DNA from: Setophaga petechia
Lineage: Eukaryota; Chordata; Aves; Passeriformes; Parulidae
Assembly: GCA_024362935.1 (NCBI GenBank)
Contig: JANCRA010000012.1
Span: 6,076,001-6,140,000 of the forward strand
Reading direction: 5' to 3'
Length of the DNA stretch: 64,000 nucleotides
Shown: piece after piece, positions 25,156-37,900 of the stretch
Numbering within the stretch: the stretch's first letter is position 1
Layout of the letters: the number at the start of each line of letters is the position of its first letter
Notes under the pieces: generated by a model
What the model saw: the letters and a program-made list of their open reading frames with translations, nothing else
Told to the model about the DNA's origin: nothing
The model's database searches: none
Program-made: the position numbers and the translations under genes

Positions 25156-28100
25156 TAAGTTAACACAATATGAAACTAAAACAAATTAGAATATCTGTTA
25201 ATTGCATTGAAATATTAGTGTTAGATATTTAGGACCTTTAATAGGATAATAAGTTGGGCCGTGAGTACTCAAATAAGAAATAGCTTACTGTAATAAGAAA
25301 GAGCATTTTAAGGTAACATTTTTAAAAGAGATGTTATACCAAGTGTAGAGACCAGGTGTAAAAGGCTTTGTGACTCTCAGCGTGGAGGAGTGTGAAAATT
25401 AAGCACCTTTTTTATTCTCTGTTACTGACATGGCATTTACCAGGCTTGCAGAAAAGGGGAAATGGTGGCAGAAACACACTCATCCAGGTTATCAGCCCCA
25501 GTCCTTAGCCAGCAGTATAAAACTAGGAATCTTGATTTCTATTGGCTGAGGAGCACAGCTTTGACAGATACTTCCCTTCTCAAGATTAATGTACAGTGAC
25601 AAGATCTGAACATCCTTGAGAATTCAGCTCCATTCAGGCTGAGCTGAGTGTAGTACTTTTATGTTATTAAATGGTAGAAAAGCTTTCTCAGTTCATGAGA
25701 GAAAGCTCTCTCCAGAAAAATGTTATAGAGGTGGAATCTAAATTCTTATATATTTTTCTGCATCCCTATCAACTGCACGCTATCAACATGGTGCTTTTAT
25801 GGGCTTGTCAAAGAACAGTTTTCTGCCCAAAGCCAGTTAAGGCAGAAAATTATATATGTTGTTTGCATCATATTTACAGCAGTTGTCTTATTTAGGCTTT
25901 CCATTTCAGCACTGCACCCAGTCACTGAAATGAGGTATCATAACGTTGACTTTGGCTTAGCTAAAATTCTTTGCTGATTGTAACTTTAACTTCTCCCCTT
26001 TTAAAACTGAACATTTAACCTGTGCTGAGACCTTATGACTATTGCCATGAATCAAGAATACCCTTCCTTTTTTCTATTCTGGTTTCATTTTGGCCAGCTT
26101 TTTAATTTAACAGCATTTTAATGAAACTCATGAAATTCAAATGCAAACTTTAAGCACTTCTTTTGTGTGTTATTTTCCATGTACCATCTCATAAATAGTC
26201 ATTCATTATTAATGACTTTATTCACATGAATTAAGAAAAAATCCCAAATCTCTGTTCTTTACAATATAAAAAGAATACATTTCAGCACTCTTATTTTCCT
26301 TTTTTTTTTTCTGCTTTGGCAATAAAGGGGTGGTCTCCCAGAAAAGAAAATCTGAGCAATGTTTTTTCTCTGGCATTGCTGTCGAAGGCAATCATGATAC
26401 CACACTGGGTTTTTATGTACATTGTGACATGGAGTTATGCAGTTATTATCAAAGTATGTGTCCTCTCCTTTGCCACTGTTAATGGGGATATGCCAATCTC
26501 TGGAAGCAGTATGGGTTATCTGTGATTATGATAATTTTTCTTCTAACAGATGTAAATAGAATGGCATAACTCAAAAAACAGATCATCTGATTGCCTCTTG
26601 CTGTTTGCCATGATTGATCTCTAGAAGCAAAAGATGAGTTTTCTTTCCCATCCTGGTGTGTGAAAGGAGATCCCAATTAGTGGTGCATCCCTGGGTGTGC
26701 GATGAGGAAGCTCTGTCTCCAGGCACACAATGCTGAGTGTGAGAGAGGAGGGAAAGGCAGATGTGGAGCTCTGGGCCATAGCCAGCTAACCTACTGTGAT
26801 ATCCAGCAGAAGAGAACCTGCAGCTCCTTGATTTTCATCACATCCAGGTGGACTCCACCAACCTAAATTGGCAATCCATCAGTCACCTGTCCTACCTAAC
26901 TAACTAACTCTCCTGCAGGAGACCATAACTTTGGGTACAAGGGAGCACAGTCTGCTCTCCTCCTTATGGTGTTTGATCGTAGCGCTGAGGGCTTGGGGAT
27001 TGATTGGGGTGGGGACAGTTCATGGGATGCTACATTTGACATCTTGCCACGCCTTCTCTGTTGAGGATTACATTTAGTGCAGGTAGCTTGGCTTGTGGGC
27101 TGCAGTGAGAGCCGCAGAGGGAACTCTGGGTGTCAGGAGCCCCAGGGAAGAGGTAGTGAACTGCCAGCATTCTGCTTAACAAAAGGCATGGGGACTTGTG
27201 GCCCAGCCAGATGAATGAACAATCAGGAGGAGCAGGACTTTCATCCTTAGACTGTGAGGGTATGAAATCCGTGTGGTTCCTTTGTTTGAGATGCCTCCTC
27301 AGGGGCACCAGCAGGAGCTGCTATTTTGTTATTGCACCAGGATTAAATTGAGGATTGAGACAACTGAGACTCTGTTATGGCAAACCTGAGTTTGAGGTGG
27401 TCAAGAAGACCTGGAGTGCCTGTGTGAGTGTGGGATGTGAGCTGCAAAGGGGCCTCAGTCCCAGCTCAGGGTGTGACTGCCAGAGTGGCTCCTGGATGGC
27501 CAGAGAGGGAGATTTCCTCAGCATCTCCTGAGCTATCAGGTCTGTCAGAGCTATTCCCTGCACCAAGGCTGTTCTATTTCTTCTTTCTTTCTCAAAGCGT
27601 ATTTTACTGCTCTTGCTGAATGTATTCTGCATCATTTAAAATCTGTGACATTTTTAAAAAAGCCAATTTTCTGTTATTGGAATAATTTTGAAAAATACCT
27701 CAACTATTAGACACTGAATCAAGAAGAGGAGAGGATTTACAGTCACATGCTTTATGAGTCTTTTGTTTTTAAGGGAGGTATCTGTTTTAACCCTGTGTTG
27801 TGCCTCAACTAAGAAAATAGATTTGGGGGAAAGAAAACAAAAAAAGAACAGCAAAATGAAATCCAAACCAAAAATTAACAACCACATGTGTTTCCTGTTC
27901 CAGCATGCAAAACCCACCCTTTTCAAAACATCTGGCACATCTATACAGACAGATGCAGCCAGCCCAAATTCATTCTGCCCATCCTGCAAGCTGTCTGGCC
28001 TTACTCCAGCTTCCATCCAAAAACCATGTGGCTGTGATGGAGCATCACTGAGCCTGGACTAATAAACCTGACCTCTCAGGAGCCAAACACAACACTATGG

Positions 28101-31100
28101 ACATCTGCAGCTTCTGGCCAGGAGGAGGCTGTCTGCTTGCTCAGAGCATGAACAGAACAGATTCAGGCCTGTCTGTGCTTGTGGTTGGAGACTCCTTTTG
28201 TGTTTCTCTGTTAGGTTCCTTTCCACAAAACCCCCAGCCAAGTAACAAAATTCCACTCTTTAACCCTTGGCATACCTTCATTCACGTAATCTGATGAATG
28301 TTTGTACTTATACATTGTTGTTTACAATCCAAGCAAGAAAACATCTGAATCTAAGTCTTGTTTCAATCAAATCAGTAAATCATAAATGCAGAAATAACAT
28401 GTGTGAGAAAAAAAAAATGCCTAGCCATTCAAATAAAGCAGTAAAATAACAAAGGAGAAAATAGGTGATTCTGTACTTTACTTCTAATCTTAAAAATTTA
28501 ATTGTTGGATCCCAATCTGTCAGTCTCATCTATCTTCCCAAAATTCCCCCATGCTCTCTATTCTCATACTGTGGGGCTAGAAAAATGTCAGAATAATGGA
28601 GAGAGCCAGGAATTACAGGAGATTTTAACGAGTGGTAGGTATTCTCTGTAGGTAAATAACTCTGAGAGCCCACAAGGCAGAACATGAGAAGTTCTTAGAG
28701 TTATTATTCTGCTTTGGTTTGGGGTGGGTGAGTTTTCATAAATGTTATTACTCATGACCATAAGTTGAGGTTCTCATAATAGATAAGGATTCATTTCCAG
28801 ACAGAATCCTTGCAGTTGTATCCCCTGCATATTTTAACATCTTCACCAATGTGGGGAATCACATCAGTAGTGTCAGTAAATTTTCTTGTTCACTCCAAGC
28901 ATGACAAATTTTTCTAATGGATTAAAGAGCTCTGTGTAGTCTTAAGACATAGCTGTTGACTGATGGCATGCCTTCCAAAATAATTCTTTTTTATATGAAT
29001 GGTGCTTAAAATACTGTCTGAAGTCAGCATTTAAACTTAACCAAAGTTTATTTCCACAGTATTTCAGGATTTATTTTCTCTTTAATCTATTATTTTGGAA
29101 TGCTATGAGGAAAAAAAATAAGGTTAGATCTTACTTATTAATTTTCCCCCTGAAGAAAATAAATATAAAATCTTAATGTCAGAGAAGAAAAAGAAAATAA
29201 AAAAGGGGATTGGGACAGACCTGTTTGTTGGTAGGAATCTCAACATACCTAGTAAATAATCAGAGGTTATATGCTTTGCTGTTTTATGTAGCATGTGCAA
29301 CTGTGAATAAAAAAGTTAAATATGCAAAAAGACTTTCACTTGCATGAAAGCCCTATGTCAAATCTCTTTAAGCTGAAAGAAGTAAAAAAAAAACCCTTTT
29401 AATGTACTGCTGAAAAGTCATAGAATTAGAACCAAATACTTCTGTCTTCCCAGTGTGTGCTCGACAGAGGTCAGCATCCTGTCTGGGTACCAGGTCAGCA
29501 TTGGTGTACTTCAGACAGACTGAAAGCAGCTCTCACTTCATCCTGCATGCTGAGACACAGCTGGGCTGTGGAAGTGTGCTGGACTTTCTGTCCTTCCACT
29601 GTAAAATTATTGAAGAAGGTGAGCATGTTTTATAGCAGCCTCACTTCCTATGTAGCCATTTGATTTGGGTCTCTGAAAGAACAGATCCAGGAAAGACAGA
29701 AAGATTGGGTGTGGTACAAAACTCTCTCCAAGCCTTGTAATCTACTTTATATAGTTAGTATAGAAAATAGTTTTAACTCTTACATTTTTCAACCCAGTGC
29801 TGTGGAAACCCAGTGATTTCTTAGAACTGTCTTTCATAGAAATCTCTCTTTGAATCCCTTGCTTTTGTTCACAATTCTGTATCTGTAACAAGAGCTGTCA
29901 TGTGTCTCCACACCTGAAGGGCACCTGTAGACAACACTGGCATTCTGTATGACTTTTATTGCAGGGTTAGAGAAACAAGAAAATAAGAAATAAATCAACA
30001 AAGACTCCCTGAAGGAGGGAGTGTATGTTTCTTCTCCCATATAGCACAGCAGGCCTGTGAATACAACTTATTTATAGAAATACACTATGTGGAAAACAAA
30101 TTTGCTTGTATTTACCTAAAGCTGTTTTCATCAAAGATATTTGAATTGTCTGTTTGATACATGAGACAGGCTGTACAATTCACAGAACTTGTAATTTGTT
30201 TCAATTAATGCAACCCCATGCTTAGCAGTAATGACAGAGCAACAGAAGGAACTCTGTGACATCAATTGTATCTTATAGTTCTAAAGAGTGGTTCTACGCA
30301 TGAAGAAATAAAATGAATTCAACTTAGATTACAACATCGAGTTGGATATAAATACCTTAATGAATATTTAGAAAGATATAAATGAAAGTTGAATGCTTGC
30401 GACTGATATATAATCACTGCAAGTTTTGAAAAATGTTCATAGATGAATTACAGAGCTAAAGAAATACACTGGAAGCTTAGACTAATGAAGTTGAGGGTTT
30501 ACCTTAAAGAAAAAAAACTAGTTTTTTTTTTACATGTTCTAATGTAAAAAACATGTAAGTAAAAGGCATCTTAAGGCCTGCAGGTCATATTTCTATAACC
30601 TTATTCATTAAACAAGTTCTTTAGTGCGAAATGAAGATTTTTTTAGTGCAAATATGTTCAAAAATTTTTCATTGCATGAAGTAAGATAAACCTTTAGAAA
30701 GAGCCTTTCAAGAGGAACCTATGTTGATCTTTGGCAATTGTGGTTTATAAACAGCTCTACAGGATATGTAGGAAAAAATTTCAAAATTAAGGTACATAAC
30801 TAAACAAAATATTAAACATTTAATATACAGAGGATGGAAAAGTGCAGAAGTGCTAACCATAAACATATATACTGTAATGAACTAAATGAAATTTTAAAAG
30901 CTTCCTTGCTATCTCTCTCTGTTTTATAAATTGAAAAAGAAGAACAGGGGAGTTAGAAAAAATTGAGAATATGTGCAAGGATACGTTGGATAGAAAACTA
31001 TTTCAATTACCTTCTGAGCATCTTTCTTTTGTCAGCTTTAACTTTGGAGCACTGGTGCTCAAATCTAATAAAAGGAAGTAATAAAAAATCCACAGCTTTT

Positions 31101-33129
31101 CAGAGAACAGGAATAAAGAAAATACCTGAGAATTGTAAAACATCTCCTCTCAGTTAAAAGAAGTAATCCTTTAAATTACATGAAGGATTATAAACCTTTA
31201 CTGAATTCCCTTGACAGAGACCCAGGTATGACTATTCAGCACCCATCAAGGTCAATGAAAGACCCTGACAAGATGCCAAGAAAAACATGCTTGAAGGAAT
31301 TAACTCAAGTTTTACCTTCAATAGTTACAAAACTCATAAAGAATATTGTTTTTTTGGAGTTGGAAGGAATCATGGAGTTGGTTGGCAGATTTGTAATGAG
31401 GAACCTTGAGGAGGACAATCAGCTGATTCTGTGGAGAGGTGAAGAAAATGCTCCCACAGACATAAGCAATGTAATCTTGATAGAACAGAGCAGTTTTGTT
31501 CTGCCAGAAAATTCCTTCCAATGTTTAGAGTCAGATGTATTCAGTAATTGCTCTTCTAGACACTGACCACTCCCATGACTTTGCTTGGTGGTGTAGAGTG
31601 ATGGAACCTGGACTGTAAAATGCAAAAAGAATAAAATCCTGGGCAACACGAAATATGAAAAACAAAAAAAAAGAGTACAGATATGCTATGAGGAGAATCT
31701 GATTGAAGACAGCCAAACAGCACAAATGCAATCAAGAAGGAGTTCTCAAGGAATCCTCCCGGTTTGCAAAAATAAGGATTTGTAATGGAGAAGCAGTTGG
31801 AAGCCAGGCACACTATCTTAGGGTAGCAAAAATAAATCCAGACAGTTATTTAGAGACACTGGAATTACTGTCCCTTAGGTCTTAAAATCCCAGAGTATAT
31901 CAGACATTATTCACTACTCTAAATAGAATGTAAGATTCCAAATTGAATATTTTGGCAGACTCTGAGTAAAATGAAGAGACCTGAATAAATGTTAGGATTA
32001 GTTTTAAGAAAATTCTCAGCCTACTCACAAGTTGGAATATAGAAGTTGGACCCATTTTTAAAGTCTGAGATGTATTAATTATTAAAACTTCATATATCCC
32101 TCTTTTATCCTCCATTATAATAATTAAAGTGTACTAAATGAGATGGCATTATGTGAAGTTACATAAAAGAAAATTCTCAACAAAAGAGAGCCTTTTAAAA
32201 GCTGTTACCACTAAATGTGATTAAATTCTGATTTCTTCCATCAGGACAGATGATGAGCAGCAAATTGCCTGCAGTACTTGCAAATTGAACAGAAAAACCT
32301 GCTTATTGACCACTTAAATTGTTTTAGAGCAGATTGATACATCTCAGTTATTTATATGAAAAAATATCAGGAGAATAAGCCTCTCATTTACAAGAACTCC
32401 CAAGTGGTAACTGCCTGGAACACAGAAAATAATCACAATATCAATCCTCTACCCAACAGCACATAGATTAGATACAAGCATCTCTCAATAACATGCAGAT
32501 TGAAAAGTGTAGCATAAATGTAATTTTGAAAGTTAGGGTCAGAGTCTTCCACAAGAGGGTGGCTGAGCATGAAAAAAACAAGCAACACTTTGGGGAGGCA
32601 TGTTAGGTATAACTGCAAATATATTTTAAAAACTAAGGCAGCATTTTGAGCAGTAATTTTCTGAAACCACAGGAAAGAAAGTACAATCTTGGATTTCTTT
32701 TAAAATAGAAAAAGATTAAGCTTGACATATTTCTGATTAGCACATTCGGAACTAATCCTGCCTGTGTCATGACATAATGCTCAGCATTCCTAACACATAA
32801 AAAAAACTTCCTCATTCTGCCATCTGCTACAAAGCTTATCAAGTTCAGAATAGTATTGCATTATTCTCCAGTCTGCTAAAGGAATCATTGTTTTCCAGCA
32901 AAGAGAGACTTTATTAGTTCTTAAAGCAATATTTTGTCATTTAAATAAGAGTAGCATCTGGAATTTGTCTGAAATTGCAATTCAGATGATTTTTGTCCTA
33001 ATTAAAATACCTGTACAAGGTACATAAGGAATGAGCATCTGGAACATATTCCAAATATGTTATTATTTTATTGCTGAAAGACTTAGATTGATTTAGCCTT
33101 AAATACTAGTCTTAAATTAGTATGTAAAT
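25156..33129. other. Unassigned sequence, no supported gene
   Basis: About 8 kb in which I see no gene, RNA gene or nameable transposon. The part at about 26700-27570 is GC-richer than its surroundings, with no CpG cluster and only broken short frames (60-92 codons). The open frame at 31180-31566 begins with ATG and has 128 codons but no recognisable domain and overlaps - strand frames, so I treat it as unproven. A small A/T palindrome and an inverted repeat occur at 30510-30558. Confidence 0.5.
30510..30558. repeat. Adjacent palindrome and inverted repeat
   Basis: Positions 30510-30529 form a perfect 20-bp palindrome of eight A, CTAG and eight T. Immediately after, TTACATGTT (30530-30538) and AACATGTAA (30550-30558) form a 9-bp inverted repeat with an 11-nt spacer. 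Both could form hairpins. No coding or transposon context was recognised. Confidence 0.85.
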
Positions 33130-33137
33130 GGATAGAT

Positions 33138-33220
<83 letters not shown>

Positions 33221-33222
33221 GA
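33130..33222 (+). repeat. (GATA)n microsatellite
   Basis: About 90 bp of nearly perfect GATA repeats with minor interruptions (GATGATAG near 33135 and ATAAATAG near 33171). It lies directly upstream of a short CR1 tail. Confidence 0.97.
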
Positions 33223-33244
33223 TCTAGTTGAACATGTTTCTTCT

Positions 33245-33300
33245 TATTGCAGTGAAGGTCGGACTAGATGGACTAGGTCCCTTCCAACTGAAACTATTCT
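33245..33300 (+). mobile_element. CR1 LINE extreme 3' tail
   Basis: GGTCGGACTAGATGGACTAG at 33258-33277 followed by GTCCCTTCCAACTGAAACTATTCT at 33276-33299 is the terminal UTR block of a CR1. Only about 55 bp survive. The tail runs directly into a (GGAT)n array, which probably grew from its terminal ATTCTATG-like octamers. Confidence 0.85.
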
Positions 33301-33428
33301 GGATGGATGGATGGATGGATGGATGGATGGATGGATGGATGGATGGATGGACAGACGGATGGACGGACGGATGGATGGATGGATGGATGGATGGATGGAT
33401 GGATGGATGGATGGATGGATGGATGGAT
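33301..33428 (+). repeat. (GGAT)n microsatellite
   Basis: About 128 bp of GGAT units, interrupted at about 33351-33370 by ACAG, CGGAT and ACGG variants. It produces artefact open frames (Met-Asp-Gly-Trp repeats on + and His-Pro-Ser-Ile repeats on -), which are not genes. Confidence 0.97.
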
Positions 33429-33966
33429 AAAATCCGTAATCCTTCTCTGTGGCCTGATTGAGGTCACTGCATCCACCTTCATTTTACTGGGAACATTTGG
33501 AGATCCATCCCAGGGTACCAGAACTGTGGAAGATAACTTCTGTTCAAATGCCAATGTAAGGGGTACCTTATGAGGGTACAGCTGCCTGGGGCCAGACAAA
33601 AATGTTCCTTGATATGTGCCTATAGATTGAAGAATTTTATGGAAGCCAAAAATGCATCAAACAGTCCAACACATTATCATGGCCTGTGAAGATCACTAGA
33701 AGACAATGATTTATACTAAGACCTCCTTTCAGCACCAAAGTCATTCAGTATTTAAGATATAATGGTACCTCAAATCTCAGATTCTTCAGCTCTGTCAAAG
33801 CCTTACAGAATGTCACTCCTGTACCATAAGGGCTTTAGCATAATGTCTTCCTATCTGGCAAAATATCAATGCTATTAGAATATTATAAATTATATAGAGC
33901 AAATACAGATAATAAACAGCAATACATGCTGAATATGCCAGTATTTTTCCAAGAGTATTAGCTTGA
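33429..33966. other. Unassigned spacer between microsatellite and LTR
   Basis: No gene or repeat recognised between the GGAT array and the ERVL-type LTR. Confidence 0.6.
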
Positions 33967-34998
33967 TGTGGAAAAGCAAGGGAGCTACAGGAGTGACTTC
34001 TCTGAGAAGCTGCTAGATGCTTCCCTTATGTCTGAGCCAAGGTTTTGACAAGCCGTGACAGTGTTAGCACCTCTGGGATAATGTATTTAAAAGGGGGAAA
34101 AAAACTTCTGTGCAACAGCAGCTGGAAGAGAGGTGTGAGAATATGTCAGGGAAACATTCTGGCAAACACACAGGTCAGTGAAGAAGGAGAGGAAGCACTC
34201 TAGATGTTGCAAAATCTCTGCAGCCTGTGGCAAAGAACGTGGTAAGACAGGCTGTGCCTGTGCAGCCCATGGTACATGGTGCAGTGGAGATCCACCTGTA
34301 GCCTGTGGAGGACCCCACACTGGAGCAGGTGGATATCCAAAAGAGGCTGTGACCCTGTGGGAACCCCTGCTGGATGAAGCTCTTTACAGGACCTGTGTAT
34401 CCACATAGGAGGAGCCCACACTGGGTTAGGTTTGCTGGCAGGACTTGTGACCCTCTGGGGGACTCCCATACCGGAACAGTCTGATCCTGGAGCACTGCCC
34501 CCCGTTGAAGGGACTCAGGCTAGAGCAGTCAGTGAAGAACTGCAGCCCATGGGCAGTACACATGTTGGAGAAGTTGATGAAAGACTGTCTCTTGTGGGAA
34601 TTATTCCATGGTGGAGCAGGGGAAGAGTGTGTGGAGGAAGGACCATCAGAGGCAAAGCATGATGAACTGATCACAACCACCATTCCCCATCCTCCTGTGC
34701 TGCTGTGGGGGAGAGAGTTAGAGAAACAGAGAAGAAATAGAAGCCCAGAAAGAAAGGAATGATGGGGGAAAGTGTTTTAAGATTTAGTTTTTATTTCTGA
34801 CTCCCCTATATTGATTTACGTGGCAATAAGTTAAATTAATTTCCCCCAGGTTGAATCTGGTTTTGGCTGTGTTGGTGCCTGGTTCTTGACCTCTCTCTGT
34901 CCTTATCTCAACTCATGGGCCTTTCTCTATATTTTCTATCCTTGTCCAGATGAGGAAGGAAGTGACAGACCAGTTTTGGTGGTCCAACATGTCACACA
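33967..34998 (+). mobile_element. ERVL-type endogenous retrovirus solo LTR (avian)
   Basis: About 1 kb matching the architecture of the long ERVL-type LTR common in bird genomes. GAGTGACTTC...GAGAAGCTGCTAGA lies at about 33991-34018. A TATA-like TATTTAAAAGGGGGAAAA sits at 34084-34101, followed by GCAACAGCAGCTGGAAGAG near 34113. A tandem series of GGAGCA.../CTGCAGCCC.../GTGGAGGACCCC-type units runs at about 34260-34640. GTGTTTTAAGATTT is near 34772, a degraded polyadenylation signal AATAAG at 34825-34830, and CTGTCCTTATCTC near 34898. The 3' end (ATATTTTCTATCC, then GATGAGGAAGGAAGTGACAG) reaches about 34998. No gag, pol or env sequence lies on either side, so it is probably a solo LTR. Part of the U3 and the terminal bases are missing or altered, and no clean target-site duplication was found. 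The frames inside it are repeat artefacts. Confidence 0.85.
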
Positions 34999-37900
34999 GC
35001 TATTAGGAATTCTAGTGAGTGTACTGTTTGTACAATCACAGTCAAACAGGGATCCAATAGGCCTGGTCAAGAACCTTTACTCAGGAGTGGGTAACTTGCA
35101 ATAGAAAACTATTTAAACTCTGTGGGGTTTTTTTCTGCTGAGCCTGAGAAAGTTTCTCTGCCAGTTACAAATTATAGGAAAGACAAGCTTATGTGAAACA
35201 GTCATTTTAAGTACACGGCTATATATATATGGAAATTATATAGATACAAATTATCTTTTGTCTTAATATCAAAAGAATTGCTTTCTCTTTCTTCCCCCCA
35301 AGTGTTAGAGAAATAATTTTATAAAAAACTTCTCAGAAGTGTTTCTGTTGAAAATGTTTTCTCTTGTACCTTTGCCACAGAAAGAAACTTCTAGTTTTTC
35401 ATGTTCCTCCCTGGACATCCCCAGGTTTGAGAGCAATCATTTTGACAGAAGATGATCAGGAATGGGATTCATTTTACATAATTTCAGTCATCCAAATCTA
35501 GGGCAACTTGTCTAAGTTAACTGCCTAATCTCCCTGTGCAAAACAATAGTAGGAAGAAAAATGGGTACAGTTTTCCTTATCCCATCTCTCAGATGCTGTT
35601 TTCAGGTGAGGTAAACGATCCACCAGCAATGCACAATTTCTTCATGTACACAGTTGAGGGAGCATAGATTATTAGTTTAAACATCATAAATTAGCTCTCA
35701 AATCTCTCTCCAAATGAGATGAGAGCTTGAACATATTCAAAAGTCCTCACCTGAACACTAAAAGTTTTCAGGTGTTGAGTAGAACGGCTAACTGACTCAG
35801 TAGATTTCAGTCTCTATGGCACTTGGCGCTTGCTCCTCCTCTGACTCCAGAAGGAATTAGCACATACACTATGTTATAATGAATTATCATGGATATCATT
35901 ACTGCTGTATTCTATTTCCCAACCATTCCCAAATTCATGCTAGAAAATCGAAATGTACTTAAAAGGAAAAAGGTGCTCTGAAGCCACATCTGACTGTCAG
36001 TCGAGGCAACCATATTTATCATACCCCATATCCCAAGCTATATGTAGCTGTAACTAAAGATAAAACTAAGAAGGAGGAAAGGAAGTTGAAAAAAAATCCT
36101 ACTTACTTTCATCTCCATAATTCCAACCCAACCATTAGCTTTTATATGGGAACATTTGGTCAGTATTTATTGAGAGAACCACCATTTCAGATTTCAGAGG
36201 ACAGTGTAGATTAATACAATGTAACAGTTTTCAACAAATCTCATTCAGGAGAGTAGAGGAGAGGCAAGCATCTCTATTACTGAATGTCAACAAAACAGTA
36301 TTGATGGAAAAAAATGCCTCACCTTAAGCTGATTCAAAATACCCTTGATATTTCTATTTTGATTTTTGGAGCACATAAGATGTACATTACCACAAGTTAC
36401 CTCTTTTGGTTGCTGATACTTTTTTAAGTTTAGCTTATCACAGGTGGCCATTGTATACCTTGGGAAGCAGAACGTGTAATAATTACACTTGCTGACAACG
36501 ACATTGTGTCCTTCCCTGCAGAGCTGAAAAAGTTGGGAAGGCAAAGAATAATTGCATGTATCTTTATGTTCGATTGCTTTGGAACAATTCTTTGACAAGG
36601 CCATTATTATTATTATTTTGAGGAATGAGTCCTCGATTAGTAGATGAAAGTCAAGAAAAGATCACAAGAAACAGTATATTCAACAGTACAGTAATGTTTC
36701 TGCTGAGTACTTTTGATGGAAATCCATATTACAATGTTTAGCTGAAAACTGTAATGGATATTAAGATGTGGCTGCAGAATTCTTTATGTTAAAATATTGA
36801 CAATTTTTTTTCTGTATTTCTGTTACAATAAACATTTTTTTCATATTTTATACAGCACTGCTGCATTCCAATTTTTTACTTTAAAAGTGAAAATTTATGT
36901 ATGGCTTAGAAATTATAATAAATTGACATCCATATTTATTCTCACTCCTTATGTTTTCAGCTGTAGCAACGTTACAGATCATAAGTTCTTTCTGCCACTA
37001 ATGCCTAATCATCCAGGTAATAATTCATCCTGGAATATTGAGGTGACACACCCCACCCAATACATCATTTCTGCAGAACTGTCACATATTTCATACACTT
37101 GTTGAAGGTTCAGTTCCCTGCCCTGTGTTTTCAAGCTCACTGAGGCATTAGGATACTCTTTTCTCCTTTTCTGTCCTCTAGAAATCTGACTCTTGAATAC
37201 AAGAGATACAGAGCAAGCTGTCTTTACTCTGAATTTTCTTCAGTAGCTGCCTTTTGAGTCAGAGAAGGCAGACACAAATGTCTGAGGCAAAAGTATGCAT
37301 TTGTTAATATTGAATAAAAATCATCTTTGATTTCTGTATAGTATTTTTTGCTACTTTTATTAAAAATTATTGGACTTAAGTCTTGCTCATTTGCATGTGG
37401 GAGGAGGGTGTTATTCATATGTAAAATCCTAAGGTTTGAGAACTCTGCTGCATGCAGGCATAACTACCAACAATGTGGGAAAAGACAGATTTTGGGTTGA
37501 GATGGCTGTAGGGATTTTTTTAATACTAATCTACTAGCAAGTAAGTTCTATGGTAAAAGTTCAGCAAAATTCCCACTGTATGTTTCCAGGATATAAACAT
37601 ATAAGAGAGTTCTTATTTAACAATTTGCTATCTATATGTGTCTCTGAATATGTGATTGTCACATGAGATTGAGAATGTGTTTTTTAAATCTGATTTATTT
37701 TGAGTATGACAATGCCTAAAGGCTGTATCACACCAAAAATACCAAAACTGATTTTCACAAACATGTTTTTTTTGTTCTTAATTGAGATCTATGACAACAC
37801 TTAAAGTATATATGGAGAGTGGATAGACCACTGGAATTTTTTACCAATTCCAAATTAAAAGTGTATCTACTAGCTCCAAAACCAAGTATTGTTGTTCAGA

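Noticed and set aside
31340..31400. Weak resemblance to an antisense CR1 tail (GGAGTTGGAAGGAATCATGG)
   Set aside because: Only about 20 bp are similar, without the terminal octamers or flanking UTR, so it was not called.
33228..33599. Repetitive Met-Asp-Gly-Trp and Ile-His-Pro-Ser frames
   Set aside because: Pure translation of the (GGAT)n microsatellite on each strand.
34087..34762. Cluster of 76-106 codon frames on both strands
   Set aside because: They all lie inside the ERVL-type LTR, which is non-coding; its GC-rich tandem units leave frames open by chance.
36287..36604. Cys-rich 105-codon - strand frame, considered as a small secreted protein
   Set aside because: No signal peptide, no regular cysteine spacing, and the start lies at an (ATT)n run.
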